Assembly: GCA_025890175.1 (NCBI GenBank)
Contig: JANPYM010000002.1
Span: 2,432,006 to 2,496,005 of the forward strand
Origin: Ciborinia camelliae
Lineage: Eukaryota; Ascomycota; Leotiomycetes; Helotiales; Sclerotiniaceae
DNA length: 64,000 bases
Reading direction: 5' to 3'
Positions within the stretch are counted from its first letter, which is position 1. Each line of letters starts with the position of its first letter. Positions 49,751 to 60,220 of the stretch are shown here, one piece after another. The position numbers and the translations under genes were made by a program. The notes under the pieces were generated by a model. That model did no database searches. It was not told where the DNA came from and was given only the letters and a program-made list of their open reading frames with translations.

Positions 49751-50809
49751 ATGGTTAATAAAAGGAAGAGAAGAGCGTTTGAAGATGAGATTTTACAGCT
49801 ACTTCACACTTCAGACGAAGAATTGGGGGCCGAGCTGCCGGCTGCGGCGAGTGGCAGAATGTTACCAAAGAGACCTCCTCAAAGGCACCCTGCGACAATT
49901 TTTCCAAAAGCGCCTCCACTAAAGACCCTAGTCGCTGGTGCTCAATCCAGTCCATCACTATCGACCTCAACTATTGGCAAGGCAGAAACATCAAACTCAT
50001 TTCTCGCAAAGCATGGTACCCAGATGGTAGATATATTTGTTGGGGAGGAGAAGCAATTGTTTCGTGTAAGTCTTGAAGATTAATTTCAAATATTGTTATT
50101 GAACAACTTATAGGGATGTCAAAGCTAACAAACATCGAAGGTTCACAAAGACCTTATATGCAATAAAATTGAGTTCTTCGATAAAATGTTCAACGGAAAC
50201 TTCAAAGAAGCAACAGAGAACACAGCAATTCTCCCAGAAGATGACCCTGAAGCCTTCGATATGCTGATGTGCTGGGCTGCATATGGCACAATCCGATCAC
50301 TTCAGTTTGAATACTTCCGGAAGAGTTTACATCTTTGGATTCTCGCCGAGAAATTGTGCCTGGGTAGCCTACAGGATCATGTCATGGATATGTGGCGAAA
50401 GAATGACAAACTGACGGACAAGTACTATACAGCTGAGGAGGTTCAATACATCTTCCAGAAGGCACCAACCAAATCATCTGCACGCCAGTACGCAGCACGT
50501 ATGCTTCGATTCCAATCACTGAGGTCACCGGCGAGAGACCTAGACTACTCAGTCGACTGCCGCGGCGATCCTATTCCATTGTCCAACATGAATGTGGCTA
50601 CTCTGTCGAAGTTCTTAATTAAGAACGAGGATATTCTGGAGGATTATTTGGATGTCGCAGATAGATCCCAGGTTACAAATGTGAATGAGATGGATCCTAG
50701 AGTGACGCCTTTCAGTTGCAGATTCCATCATCATCCTGCTTCCCAATTCCCATGTCCTTCTAGAAGAACTGGAAAATTGGCTTTTAAATATATAGATGAC
50801 GAGACTTAG
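49751..50809 (+). CDS. BTB/POZ domain protein, cluster copy 4
   Basis: Two exons, 49751-50065 and 50141-50809, are joined by a 75-bp intron (GTAAGT, GCTAAC, ATCGAAG) exactly between codons; the product has 327 residues. The first 90 residues are basic, then Pro- and Ser-rich (MVNKRKRRAFEDE near the start could be a nuclear localisation signal). The BTB core begins GTQMVDIFVGEEKQLFR before the intron and continues VHKDLICNKIEFFDKMFN, then LPEDDPEAFDMLMCWAAYG and WILAEKLCLGSLQDHVMD. The intron therefore splits the BTB domain between its first beta strands and helix A1, a position different from copy 1 and from copies 2, 5 and 6. The C-terminal motif is CRFHHHPASQFPC, with one extra residue before the last Cys. 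No partner domain is visible. Confidence 0.85.
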
Positions 50810-51965
50810 GTATCTTCACCCGAATGACGAAATCCAACACATGGGCACTGGCGGCATTCTTTTATTCATTTTTTTGGAGTTATGGGGGAAGATATGGGGA
50901 CATGATACCATATTAGTTGCATCAGAAATTGCAGCATTCAATTCAAGATCCAAATGTTTATAGTTTTTACAATCATACAGAAGCATCAATAGACCAAGAA
51001 GTCTACAAGCACATTTTAAGTCATCAAGAAGTATGGCATATTAGTTAGACCCCCCATTCCAGACCGAAATAGCATCCTCATAAAATCTGCCATAGAAGAA
51101 ATCAACCTTTCATCTCACACATTTCTCGAAACTTCACTCAACTGTCCCCCAAGCCGTAGTGTCGCAAGAAGCGCGACAGTGAATTAAGTCGTAGCCTTAC
51201 CCATTGTTTTGCTTAAGTAGTATTCACTGTATTTCCTATATTGGCCCATATAGTACTATATATATATCAATTCTTTTCGGGAATATCTACAAAAGTAATA
51301 AAGCATTCTTTTCTTACATATCAACTTCCGTACTAAATCCTCAATACGCATTATGGTTGTACTATATAGTATACTAAATATCATCGGCCGTATCAACCCC
51401 AACCTCAAGGTTATATATTCCTTCCAAAACTACCTACTCTTTAACAACATCGCCATTTCAACTCTTCATCTACTCAATCTCTTGAACTCTACAAAATTAT
51501 TCTGTTGATAAGAATTAGAGGTGTCTTTCGTCCTTTGTGACAAAGTTCTAGTCCATCATAGCGCCTTTTATCTTGGTCGTTCTTCTTGTTTTCTCTTTTT
51601 CGAAGGGTCAAGTGAGATACTTTTGACGGAGTCGAGAACTCTCCAAATATTAAGCAACTACATACAAATAATCACTAGGTGTATATCGGAAATCATCCTT
51701 GTTTCTCTGCAATTCTGTACCCTCGCTGGGATTTTAAAAGGCTTGTATGTATTGGTGTCCTACATTCTTCAACTGTGCCCAGAAATCTTCCAGTGAATTC
51801 TACCTTTCCTTCGAATCATCTTTGTTATTCTTCTTTTTGGAGACATAATTTTACTCATTTTCGGATACATTTTCACATCCTTTAAAGTCATACTGTATAA
51901 GTTTGGGAATACATCAGGTTCTGTGGATGGCAAAACGAAAGCTAATATTTTGGTTTAGATCAAAC
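50810..51965. other. Intergenic, promoter of BTB copy 5
   Basis: About 1.16 kb with no supported gene. The stretch from about 51156 to 51550 is duplicated, in diverged form, upstream of copy 6 (about 53097-53310). Confidence 0.6.
51156..51201. promoter_or_regulatory. Conserved upstream element of BTB copy 5
   Basis: A 46-bp stretch that includes TGTCGC/GCGACA as an inverted repeat and ends AAGTCGTAGCCTTACC. A close copy lies upstream of BTB copy 6 at 53097-53141. Confidence 0.6.
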
Positions 51966-52731
51966 ATGGATACCAAAAAGAAGTCTATCAACTTGAACAA
52001 CACGCCTTTCATTGAGTAAAGGCTCCTATCTTTCACATGTCGCAGCCAGTCTTGCTTGCTAACTATTTGCTAGGGCTGCAGGTACCGAAATGGTAGATCT
52101 TTACATTGGACCAACCAAGACACTCATCCGCGTCCATAAAGAGATTCTCTGCAAGAAAATCGACTACTTCGACAAGATGTTCAATGGTACTTGGGTTGAA
52201 TCTACCAATAAATCAGCAACATTTCCAGAAGATACTGTCGAGTCTTTCGAATTACTTGTCGGATGGGTTTATAGCGGAAGCCTGCGTCCTCTCGTACAGT
52301 CAGACAAAAAATTTAGTATCCAATGGAATGCATTGGATCTCTATTCACTTTGCGACAAGTTGTGCATTCCAGCAGTAATGGATGAAGTCATGGATCTGGA
52401 ACGAGACTCAAATCGGACTTCTGGAGCTTTTGTTTCTGTTGAGTATTGGAACATCGTATACAAGCAGCTCCCGGAACGATCAAAATTTCGCCTCTATGCA
52501 CTAAATTTCTTGCTCTACCTTTTCACTACATACCCAGATTTGGATATTTCCATCATTGAAGATTCCCTGGATAATAAGGACTTGCGTAAAGACTTTCTGT
52601 ATGCTTTATGGGAGCAGGTATGCAAGAAGAAGACCGTGGTCGATCCGAGAACCGAAGACGATTGTATCTATCACACTCATAAGCCGGGCGAAGAGTGCAT
52701 TAGAAAGCAGAACAAGCTCAAAGTCAAGTAA
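51966..52731 (+). CDS. BTB/POZ domain protein, cluster copy 5
   Basis: Exons 51966-52015 and 52074-52731, with a 58-bp intron (GTAAAG, GCTAAC, GCTAG), encode 235 residues. The first exon carries only 16 codons plus two bases and joins in phase to give FIEAAGTEMVDLYIGP, matching the GT-x-MVD entry of its neighbours. The BTB core follows: IRVHKEILCKKIDYFDKMFN, FPEDTVESFELLVGWVYSG, then LYSLCDKLCIPAVMDEVMD. The C-terminus ends CIYHTHKPGEEC plus a Lys-rich tail. It is the shortest of the confident copies, nearly BTB domain plus C-terminal helices and nothing else. It shares promoter sequence with copy 6, so the two probably arose by tandem duplication. Confidence 0.87.
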
Positions 52732-53566
52732 CGGAGTGGATTTCTAGGGGAGATGAGAATGATTGGTGTATCTACTCGGAAAGATATGTTGATCATTAGA
52801 TTTTTGACTCACTTTAGCCGAAGAAAGTTAGTGGGCGACTTTAGGTTAAGCATACTCTAAATAAATAAATAAATTTATATACCAATGAAACTGATTATTT
52901 TTCTTCGTATCGCCTCGGTGTTGATGCTATACCGTGATATAGAATGTGAAAGAAGTAATTCTAATTGATTGTTCCATAGTAGTTGGAGTGCGACGGCAAG
53001 CATGCATAATCACTTCTATAAATTCACTCATCCCGCGACAATTTGAAATCAAAACATAGGTATGTTTATAAAGTTTATTATAAAAGAAATCAAGCGGTAG
53101 CCTCGCAAACAGCGCGACAATGAATAAGTCGTAGCCTTACCAACTTCAAACTCTAGGTCATCTTTTTCGCAAAACTATTCTTCAACAACCTACCTCCTCA
53201 ACAACAACATCACAATTTCACCTCTCCATCTACCCACCCTCTTCAACTTTACGAAATTATTCTGCTGATAAGAATCTTAGGGTTTTTCTATCCTTCTATC
53301 GCCTTTTACTCATCCAATCCACAATCACGACGGATATCTTCTGTGCCGCCGCAGACAACTTAGGTTGGTTCTACTGCAGAATCTTATTCTTCACCTTCAG
53401 TCAACGATCTTTGTGGGATTTCTTTTTGAGATTTTGATACGTAAGTCTTGCTACCTTTTGCTCCACGTTAAATTGTTGTTGTGATTCTGATTGCTTTATG
53501 TAGTTCTTGTGCTCAAGCGCATTTTGAAGAGCTCTTTACTGGAGTTCGCAATTATCATTCTCAAGC
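52732..53566. other. Intergenic, promoter and leader of BTB copy 6
   Basis: Contains the copy of the promoter element at 53097-53141 and a probable intron in the untranslated leader (53441-53503: GTAAGT...TATGTAG), ending 63 bp before the ATG. Confidence 0.55.
53097..53141. promoter_or_regulatory. Conserved upstream element of BTB copy 6
   Basis: A 45-bp stretch matching 51156-51201 at most positions, including GCGCGACA and AAGTCGTAGCCTTACC. Similarity between the two upstream regions continues, in diverged form, down to AAATTATTCTGNTGATAAGAAT. Confidence 0.6.
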
Positions 53567-54450
53567 ATGGAGAGACATCCCCGGAGTGACAGGTTTGGCA
53601 AAAACTATTGGAATCGGATTGGGGAACAACCCAAGGCCGCTACTATCGTCGAGAAACCTGCTATTTTTGAAGAGGCTATTGAAGCTGAAAAGCCTGTCGG
53701 TTTTAATAGAGCACCTCTCGTTACATTCCTCAAGTATGGTTCTTGCATTTCAAATCATGATGATTCCAACTAACTTTGATCAGTAAAACAGAAATGGTAG
53801 ATCTTGTCGTAGGCCCCGAGAAAGCGATTTTCCGCGTCCATAAATCCTTCCTGTGCAACAAGATACCATACTTTTCCGCGATGTTTAACAGTGGATTCAA
53901 AGAGGCAGAGGAGAATTCAGCAACATTTCCGGAGGACCTTCCTGAGTCTTTCGACATACTTATTCAGTGGGTATACTCTGGACATATTCGACACTATGAA
54001 TGCCATGGGCCTGCACGTCCTGAGACATGGAACTTTCTACAGTTTTACTCACTAGCTGAAAAGCTATGTCTTATGAAAGTCCAGGATCGGGTACTTGACA
54101 TATATCGTAATAGCTGTCGTGCAGAAAACTGTACCTTCAACCTTTCATGGGCCACCGAAGCATACGAAATTACTCCCGACCAGTCTGCACTTCGTCGATT
54201 TGTCATACAAATGTTAGTCTTCATGTTTCACACTACATCGGACTCAGGTCAAAATGGCAATGAACATTTTATCCAGGCAATGAAAAGCAACGATGAAATT
54301 TTCACCGATTTCATGCTTGCCCTCCGTAAGCATGTAAAGTCATCAATCCCGGTAGACCCACGAGTTTCCGATCCAAAGTCTGGGGCCATAAAGTGTGAAT
54401 ATCACACTCATACCAAGGATGAGGACTGCTATAGGTTCAAGAAAACATGA
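53567..54450 (+). CDS. BTB/POZ domain protein, cluster copy 6
   Basis: Exons 53567-53733 and 53784-54450 are joined by a 50-bp intron (GTATGG, CTAAC, GATCAG) in phase; the product has 277 residues from the ATG at 53567. The N-terminal 55 residues are charged and end FNRAPLVTFL. After the intron comes KTEMVDLVVGPEKAIFRVHK, then CNKIPYFSAMFNSGFKE, LPESFDILIQWVYSG and YSLAEKLCLMKVQDRVLD, a full BTB domain with its following helices. The C-terminus has CEYHTHTKDEDC. The intron position just before MVDL is the same as in copies 2 and 5, supporting common descent. Its promoter is partly shared with copy 5. Nothing in it suggests decay. Confidence 0.87.
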
Positions 54451-55914
54451 GGTGTGTTGTTAGGAGCTCGGGGGAGGGGGTGGCAGTTGATGTTATTCAT
54501 AAGCATAAGCTTCATTTCATAGGCTAGTTTTCTATGCAGAGCTCCGGCTCAAGCTAGATTTGTTATGTTGACTTCCTGCGCTCACATAATCTTACATATC
54601 TCATGTATCGTACCGAACTATCATGATAATGACACTTTCAAATGATATTTCCATTTTCTCGCATGAAACCAAACGTCTTGCTAGCACAAACCCCGAAGTG
54701 ATGTATTTACATTCATAAATCTCATATTAAACTAAACATCCACTCTATAGGCCTCTACCGAGATACCCGTTTCTCGAATATTCATCATTAGCTTCAAGTT
54801 TTCGAATGAATCTATCTCTTTCTCTCTATTAGCCGAAAATTAATGTCACGATTCTGAATTCATCGAGCATTGCATAGGTCGATGGTATAACCAACAGTGA
54901 CATTTTATCTTATATCTTCTACTTATAGTTTAGGTATAATCTAAGCATAAATTAGACATTGAAATACCACGTTTAGTTACATTATTCACCGATCAAAAGA
55001 TTTTTCGGGTAAATCAATATTTTCACGTGACCTATTTCCCAGAAAATCTTTCAATCCCCGTGACCTTCGTGCCTTCTCGATCTGTGATTTGATCACAGCC
55101 CTCCTCCAAATATCCAATTGAGATGGATAAAAGTGCTTTCATCCCGATATTGCAAAGTGCATCACCTATTTTCAATTTACTTTCCAAAATCGTGACACAG
55201 ACACATATCACGAGGTGTCGTGTTGGCTGGCTACCAAAAGCTAAACCTGAGAACTCGCACACCATGGACTGTTACTGCGACGAAATCCTAAGTTTAAGAT
55301 TCCAAAGATTAATAGATTATGGAGAATAGTTGCTGACTAGTGTAGCTTTCGTCCACTGAAGCGTGAGCTTGCTCCACATAAGCAAAAGTGAGTTGGCTAC
55401 ACCCACGATGGAAGCTTTTACGCATTTTCAATACGTTTCAAGACAGAAATATGGAATTAGACATATCAATAGGAGCGTGGGAGGACCCTTTTCCCCTTTC
55501 CCTTTTTCATTTCTTTGAAACCTTCATTTTGAAGATTTTTCTTTTAGCCAATTATTTTGGACGATAGTATTTCATTATATATAATATAAAATGATATAGT
55601 ATAAGTTCGAACGATAGCTTCAATTCCTTAATTGTTGTTATGTAACGCCTTCGAACTTTTTGTATATTAAATATTAAATCAAATACATATCGAATTATAT
55701 TTTTATTATATATTTGAATTCCCTAGATTATACTGTATATATTACATTAAAAAAATTAAATTGAATAAGAATTTCTTTATTAAGTGAGGTTTGCTTGTTA
55801 TCGACTGTATACAGATATACGATCAAATCAAAATTCAACAACAAAATATATTCCAATCACATTTTCACCATACATTACACTCCCCACACCCCACTCGTCA
55901 CAACAGCCTCTCAC
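54451..55914. other. Intergenic, AT-rich
   Basis: About 1.5 kb with no supported gene; very AT-rich between about 55560 and 55760. This marks the right edge of the BTB cluster. Confidence 0.55.
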
Positions 55915-58900
55915 TCACCTCGGCATCCCCTCCCTAAAAACCCCATCCATTGCCTCCTCCAACCAGAGACTCCTCTCCGCGGGCGTCCTGATCGGTCCCC
56001 TCCCCGGCCACCCCTTTGTAAACCCACTCACCCCATCCGCCTCTCTCACACACTGCGCCCATTCCCTTCCCCTCAAATTCTCACCCTCACCCAACATAAC
56101 TACGACCAAATTTTCCCAATTCCTAAACCCCTCTTCCCTTAACGTTTTACTTCCATGTTTCAACCATCTACCACCTAGCCTGAGTCGCATGATTCTTTCA
56201 TCCGGATCACCTTTTCTAATCATGGTCCCATCCGGTCTTGTAAACCCTACACAGCCGGGAAAGTCCTCTACTATCTTGCCAGAGAAGATTTGTTGTTCTC
56301 TCCGGGCTGCCAGGAAGCGTTTTAGTTGTGATATATTCCAATACAAGGGAATATTTCCATACACCGCGTAGTGATGTTGCACAGATGGTTTTGGCAAATA
56401 TTGATCCGGGCTACTGAAAATCGTGAGGTGTAAAGTAATTGTTTCAAGAGGAAGAAGCTCAGGGTCACGATGTGGAGGCCAGTAATGGGAATCAGGTGGG
56501 GAGTTGGGATCGAAAGAAGGAGGAGTAGGAATTGGAGAGAGAGAGCCGTGATCGGAGTCTTCATCGGTGCTGGAAAGATGAGCAGAAGGTTCCGTCGGGG
56601 TATGTTCGGGATCATTTCGTCGGAACCACCGTAATCCGTAGACATTGAGTTCAAGAATATTTCGGAGAGTGGAAATTGCTTCGCGCGTAAAAAGTCGGAC
56701 AATTCCAGCGAATTCCCTAGGTTCGGGTTCGATATCGGGTTCGGATTCGGATTCCTGATCTTTTTCTCGCGGTGCTTTTTCTCGTTCTTTTCTTTCTCTC
56801 TCTTCTCTCTCTTTTTCTTCTCGTTCACGTTCCTGCTGTTCTCCACGTTCACGTTCCTGCTCTTCTCTCCGTATGTTTCTCAATCTTTCTTGTTCCTTTC
56901 CCTTCTCTTCTGCTTCCCTTTTCCGCTTTTCAGCACCCTGGTCCTCGGTTTCCAATTCCCAAGAAAAGGGTTCTCTTTCATCTTCGGGCTCTTTTCTTTT
57001 CTCTGCTTCTTCTTTCTTTTTCTTCTCCCTTGCCGCCGTCTCCAATCTCTCTTTTGCTTCTCTAACTCTTACCACCTTCCTCCGTTCCTCACTAGCAGTA
57101 TCAGCAACGACGAAAAAAGGTTTTGCCAACTCAGCCTTTTTCTTTCTCTCCTCATCCAAATCCGCCGGCTCCAAACCAGTCGTTTGCATCTCCCTCCTGG
57201 CCCTTTCCTTCGCTATATCTTCCAAGAGCGCAGCAATATCACGATCAGTCTCGAATTTCTCATCTTTTCTTTGCTCTTGAATCGGAGAAATCTGTGCTTG
57301 AGCTGTAAAAGGTTTAGGTTTTGGAGGTAAAGGCGGGGTTCTAAAAGGTGGAGGTGGTATATACGGTTCAGGTGGTATATACGGTTCAGGTGGTATATAC
57401 GGTTCAGGTGGTATATACGGTTCAGGTCTTTCAGGTTTAGGTGAACTCTTTCCGGGGGGTTTCTTTTTACCAACATCTGGTTCTAGCTCGGGCATCTGTC
57501 GGAATTTAGAAAAATCAATTCCTGTAGATGGTTTCGTTTTACCAACATCTGGGTCTAGCTCGGGCATCTGTCGGAATTTAGAAAAATCAATTCCTGTAGA
57601 TGGTTTCGTTTTACCAACATCTGGGTCTAGCTCGGGAATCTGTCGGAATTTAAAAAAATCACCTCCTGTAGATGATTTCGTTTTACCAACATCCAGCTCT
57701 ACCTCAGGCATCTGTCGGAATTTAGAAAGATCAAGGAGTCCCTGTCTTCCCCCCTGAGGCCGACGACGCCCTCCAGGTTCCCTTCCGGCATCGGCCCCAG
57801 GAACATCCTCCCGTCCTTGTCCCCCCTCTCTTTTACCCATGGATTCTTTTTGACCTCCATCACCTTCCTTTCCCCAATCAGAATCAGAACTTGGAGACGT
57901 TTTCGAAGATGGTTTCCTTGGCGGAAAACCAGCTTTTCGTTTCTTTTCATCTTCGGATTCCAACCACGCTACTCCGCGCTCAGCCATCACTTCTTCGGCT
58001 TCCTTTCTCCATAGTTCAATCAATTCTTTTTGCCTCTCGAGTAAGATGGGTCGACGCATGTTCTCTAACCTTTCAAACTCGGCCACTTGTTTTTCTTTTG
58101 TAGACAAAAATTCTACCTCCAACAGCATACTTTCAAAGGATGAATCTTCATCTTCCCATTTTTCACGCAATCTCTTTTCAGCTGACGATTGTTTTACTTT
58201 TTCGGGAGGTCTTGATGCGACTTTTGGTAAGGTCTGTGCTGGGTGTATTCTTAAAGCAGCTCGTTCAGCCGGTGTCATATCAGCTACTTTTTGGACTTGT
58301 AGAGGATGATCGATAGGTTCCCTCATAAAACGTTTTATTCTTTCTTTTTCTTTGATCTCGGCAACCTCAATCTCAATGTTCAAGTCTCTCAATCGGTCTC
58401 TGAATTTGGCCTGGAAAGTAGGGCTTGTTTCAAGCTCAAATTGATCTTTTAAGGTCTTTCGCTCTTCACGTTTATCCTCCAATTCCCCAGCTTCTTTTAG
58501 ATAACCATCACACCTGTCGATTATGTGCTTCATTAAATCAGTCGTCTTCGTATCTCCCCGTTCCATCATATCCTGCGCCTTACGTTTCTCGGCAAGAAGC
58601 GAAGCTATGTGCTTCTCGCGTGCATCCAACAATTCTCTTTCTATATACCCTTCAATTTCCTCGGCAGCAGTATCTTCCCGATAACTTGAGCCTTGATCTA
58701 TCCACTGCTTGAACTTTTCCTCCATCGTTGGTGATATCGCTGGTTCAGCCGCCCATATACGATATTTCTCGCTTCTGGTTGGTGATACTTGTTCCATACC
58801 TGCCATAGGCTTGTCAGGGAATTTACGACCCAAGCCAGATTTTCCTTCAGATGGTGAAGGCTTTGGTGGTTCGGATTCAGTCAGAGATACAGTATATAAA

Positions 58901-59697
58901 TCACCCTCTCCCTCAGGTTCATCTTCCACAGTAGCCTTCTTTCCACTACTAGCCTTTTTCTTTGACCCTTTCGAATCATCTCCCAATGAAGCTTTCCTTT
59001 GATATACAGCAGATATACCCTTCTTACTAGAAGCCGGAGTAGTCCTCTCAGATATTTTACCGAGAGGGGCAAATAGTTCCTGCCCTGTTTTCTGCCAGTC
59101 CCTGCGAAATTCACCACGCCGTTCAACCCGGGGAGGGTTTTTATACTTAGACTGCCGTTGCGAAGAATCCATCCTAGGTCGCGTATTTAGAAGTGTCTGC
59201 TTACGCTTTTTCTCTTCTTGTGCAATTTGATATTTACGTGCCAAAACCACTTGGAGCCTCTCCATATCATAACTACCATCTGGTTTTCGGAATATATTGA
59301 TATCAATTTGCGTGGGGGTTGTTCCGAGTACGCTCTGCCCAGAACGCGTATCCGCTGGGGGTGGGTTCTCTTCAAGTGGATCCTCCGAAGGTTCATTCTG
59401 TTGAGGAAGCGGATTCTCTGGGGGTAAATTCTGCGTCATACGTCCAATGCCCGAGAGATCAAGATCACCATCACTTGTTTGGGGTAAATTAAGTCCGGCA
59501 GGATTCGCCGGGGGAGGAATTTGTTGAGGACCTGCTGGTGGTAGATTTGGATCTTGAATCGTTCCCGAGAGATCCTGTTCATCAACGGAACTTTTTCCCA
59601 ATGCAGTCGTTCCACTGAGTCCTCCTGTTCCTCCTGTTGACTTTTCTGATCCCAAGCTTCCTGCCTCTTGTCCACCGGATCCAGGTGCGTCCGCCAT
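55915..59697 (-). CDS. Large charged, repeat-rich protein with a possible ubiquitin-like C-terminus
   Basis: A single exon of 1260 residues from the ATG at 59697, which starts MADAPGSGGQ; the frame is open 31 codons further, but those are hydrophobic and AT-derived. Residues 1-130 are Gly/Pro/Gln-rich. A long Lys/Glu/Arg-rich helical part follows. At about 655-750 there are four tandem copies of a 24-residue unit around FRQMPELDPDVGKTKPSTG, encoded by a 72-bp DNA repeat (57470-57740). Next come four EPYIPP hexapeptides (about 757-782), then a strongly charged coiled-coil region (about 816-985). At about 1085-1205 is a globular part ending LRLGGRWLKHGSKTLREEGF and NLVVVMLGEG, which resembles the second half of a ubiquitin fold (strand, Thr-Leu-x-Glu-x-Gly turn, strand). 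Function unknown; it may be a scaffold. The ubiquitin-like idea is inference. Confidence 0.8.
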   Translation of the reverse strand: MADAPGSGGQEAGSLGSEKSTGGTGGLSGTTALGKSSVDEQDLSGTIQDPNLPPAGPQQIPPPANPAGLNLPQTSDGDLDLSGIGRMTQNLPPENPLPQQNEPSEDPLEENPPPADTRSGQSVLGTTPTQIDINIFRKPDGSYDMERLQVVLARKYQIAQEEKKRKQTLLNTRPRMDSSQRQSKYKNPPRVERRGEFRRDWQKTGQELFAPLGKISERTTPASSKKGISAVYQRKASLGDDSKGSKKKASSGKKATVEDEPEGEGDLYTVSLTESEPPKPSPSEGKSGLGRKFPDKPMAGMEQVSPTRSEKYRIWAAEPAISPTMEEKFKQWIDQGSSYREDTAAEEIEGYIERELLDAREKHIASLLAEKRKAQDMMERGDTKTTDLMKHIIDRCDGYLKEAGELEDKREERKTLKDQFELETSPTFQAKFRDRLRDLNIEIEVAEIKEKERIKRFMREPIDHPLQVQKVADMTPAERAALRIHPAQTLPKVASRPPEKVKQSSAEKRLREKWEDEDSSFESMLLEVEFLSTKEKQVAEFERLENMRRPILLERQKELIELWRKEAEEVMAERGVAWLESEDEKKRKAGFPPRKPSSKTSPSSDSDWGKEGDGGQKESMGKREGGQGREDVPGADAGREPGGRRRPQGGRQGLLDLSKFRQMPEVELDVGKTKSSTGGDFFKFRQIPELDPDVGKTKPSTGIDFSKFRQMPELDPDVGKTKPSTGIDFSKFRQMPELEPDVGKKKPPGKSSPKPERPEPYIPPEPYIPPEPYIPPEPYIPPPPFRTPPLPPKPKPFTAQAQISPIQEQRKDEKFETDRDIAALLEDIAKERARREMQTTGLEPADLDEERKKKAELAKPFFVVADTASEERRKVVRVREAKERLETAAREKKKKEEAEKRKEPEDEREPFSWELETEDQGAEKRKREAEEKGKEQERLRNIRREEQERERGEQQEREREEKEREERERKEREKAPREKDQESESEPDIEPEPREFAGIVRLFTREAISTLRNILELNVYGLRWFRRNDPEHTPTEPSAHLSSTDEDSDHGSLSPIPTPPSFDPNSPPDSHYWPPHRDPELLPLETITLHLTIFSSPDQYLPKPSVQHHYAVYGNIPLYWNISQLKRFLAARREQQIFSGKIVEDFPGCVGFTRPDGTMIRKGDPDERIMRLRLGGRWLKHGSKTLREEGFRNWENLVVVMLGEGENLRGREWAQCVREADGVSGFTKGWPGRGPIRTPAERSLWLEEAMDGVFREGMPR
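57351..57426. repeat. 18-bp coding tandem repeat (EPYIPP hexapeptide)
   Basis: Four virtually identical 18-bp units (GGTGGTATATACGGTTCA) encode four EPYIPP units on the minus strand. Confidence 0.9.
57497..57735. repeat. 72-bp coding tandem repeat
   Basis: The word TGTCGGAATTTA recurs at 57497, 57569, 57641 and 57713, exactly 72 bp (24 codons) apart. The inner copies differ by only a few bases, so the array is young or is being homogenised. Confidence 0.9.
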
Positions 59698-60220
59698 GTT
59701 GTTATCAATTACTATTTCGAGTGAATTGGTGAAAAGTGTAATGATGAATTGGACAAAGTTATAATGGGCAATAACAACGATGCTGATCATATATTTGCTT
59801 TATTCGCGTGGCCTGTCTTTGTTTAATGTGAGCTTGATCCGGCCATCATATTAATGCTTGTGGTCAAATGGTTTGTTTTGCCACATTAATCCCAATAACA
59901 AAGAAAGACGTCATGGTCAGTAATTGGGATACAGAGCTTTGACAAGCAAGATTGGCACAAGCTAACAATATGTGTTTGTTCAATGTAATTGGTTAAACTT
60001 CAAAGCAATTGTATTAGCATATCGAATTACTTGTAGGATAAAATAAAGTAGAAATGATTCGAGAGACCCTTAACTCCAATGCGCATTAGAGATCGCGAGA
60101 GGCGAATATAAAACCAAATGGCTCTGCAGGAGCTCGCTCAACCATTTCAGAGGAAATTATTCTCAATAAAACATCCACGCCAGAGACTTGAACTCCAGAA
60201 GGCTCAAAGCCTCCAATCCT
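59698..60220. other. Intergenic, no supported gene
   Basis: This is the spacer between the large repeat protein and the 2EXR gene, and it holds the promoter of the former. Confidence 0.55.

Noticed and set aside
56772..57330. Phe/Leu/Ser-rich plus-strand ORFs resembling membrane proteins
   Set aside because: They are antisense readings of the Lys/Glu-rich codons of the large repeat protein.
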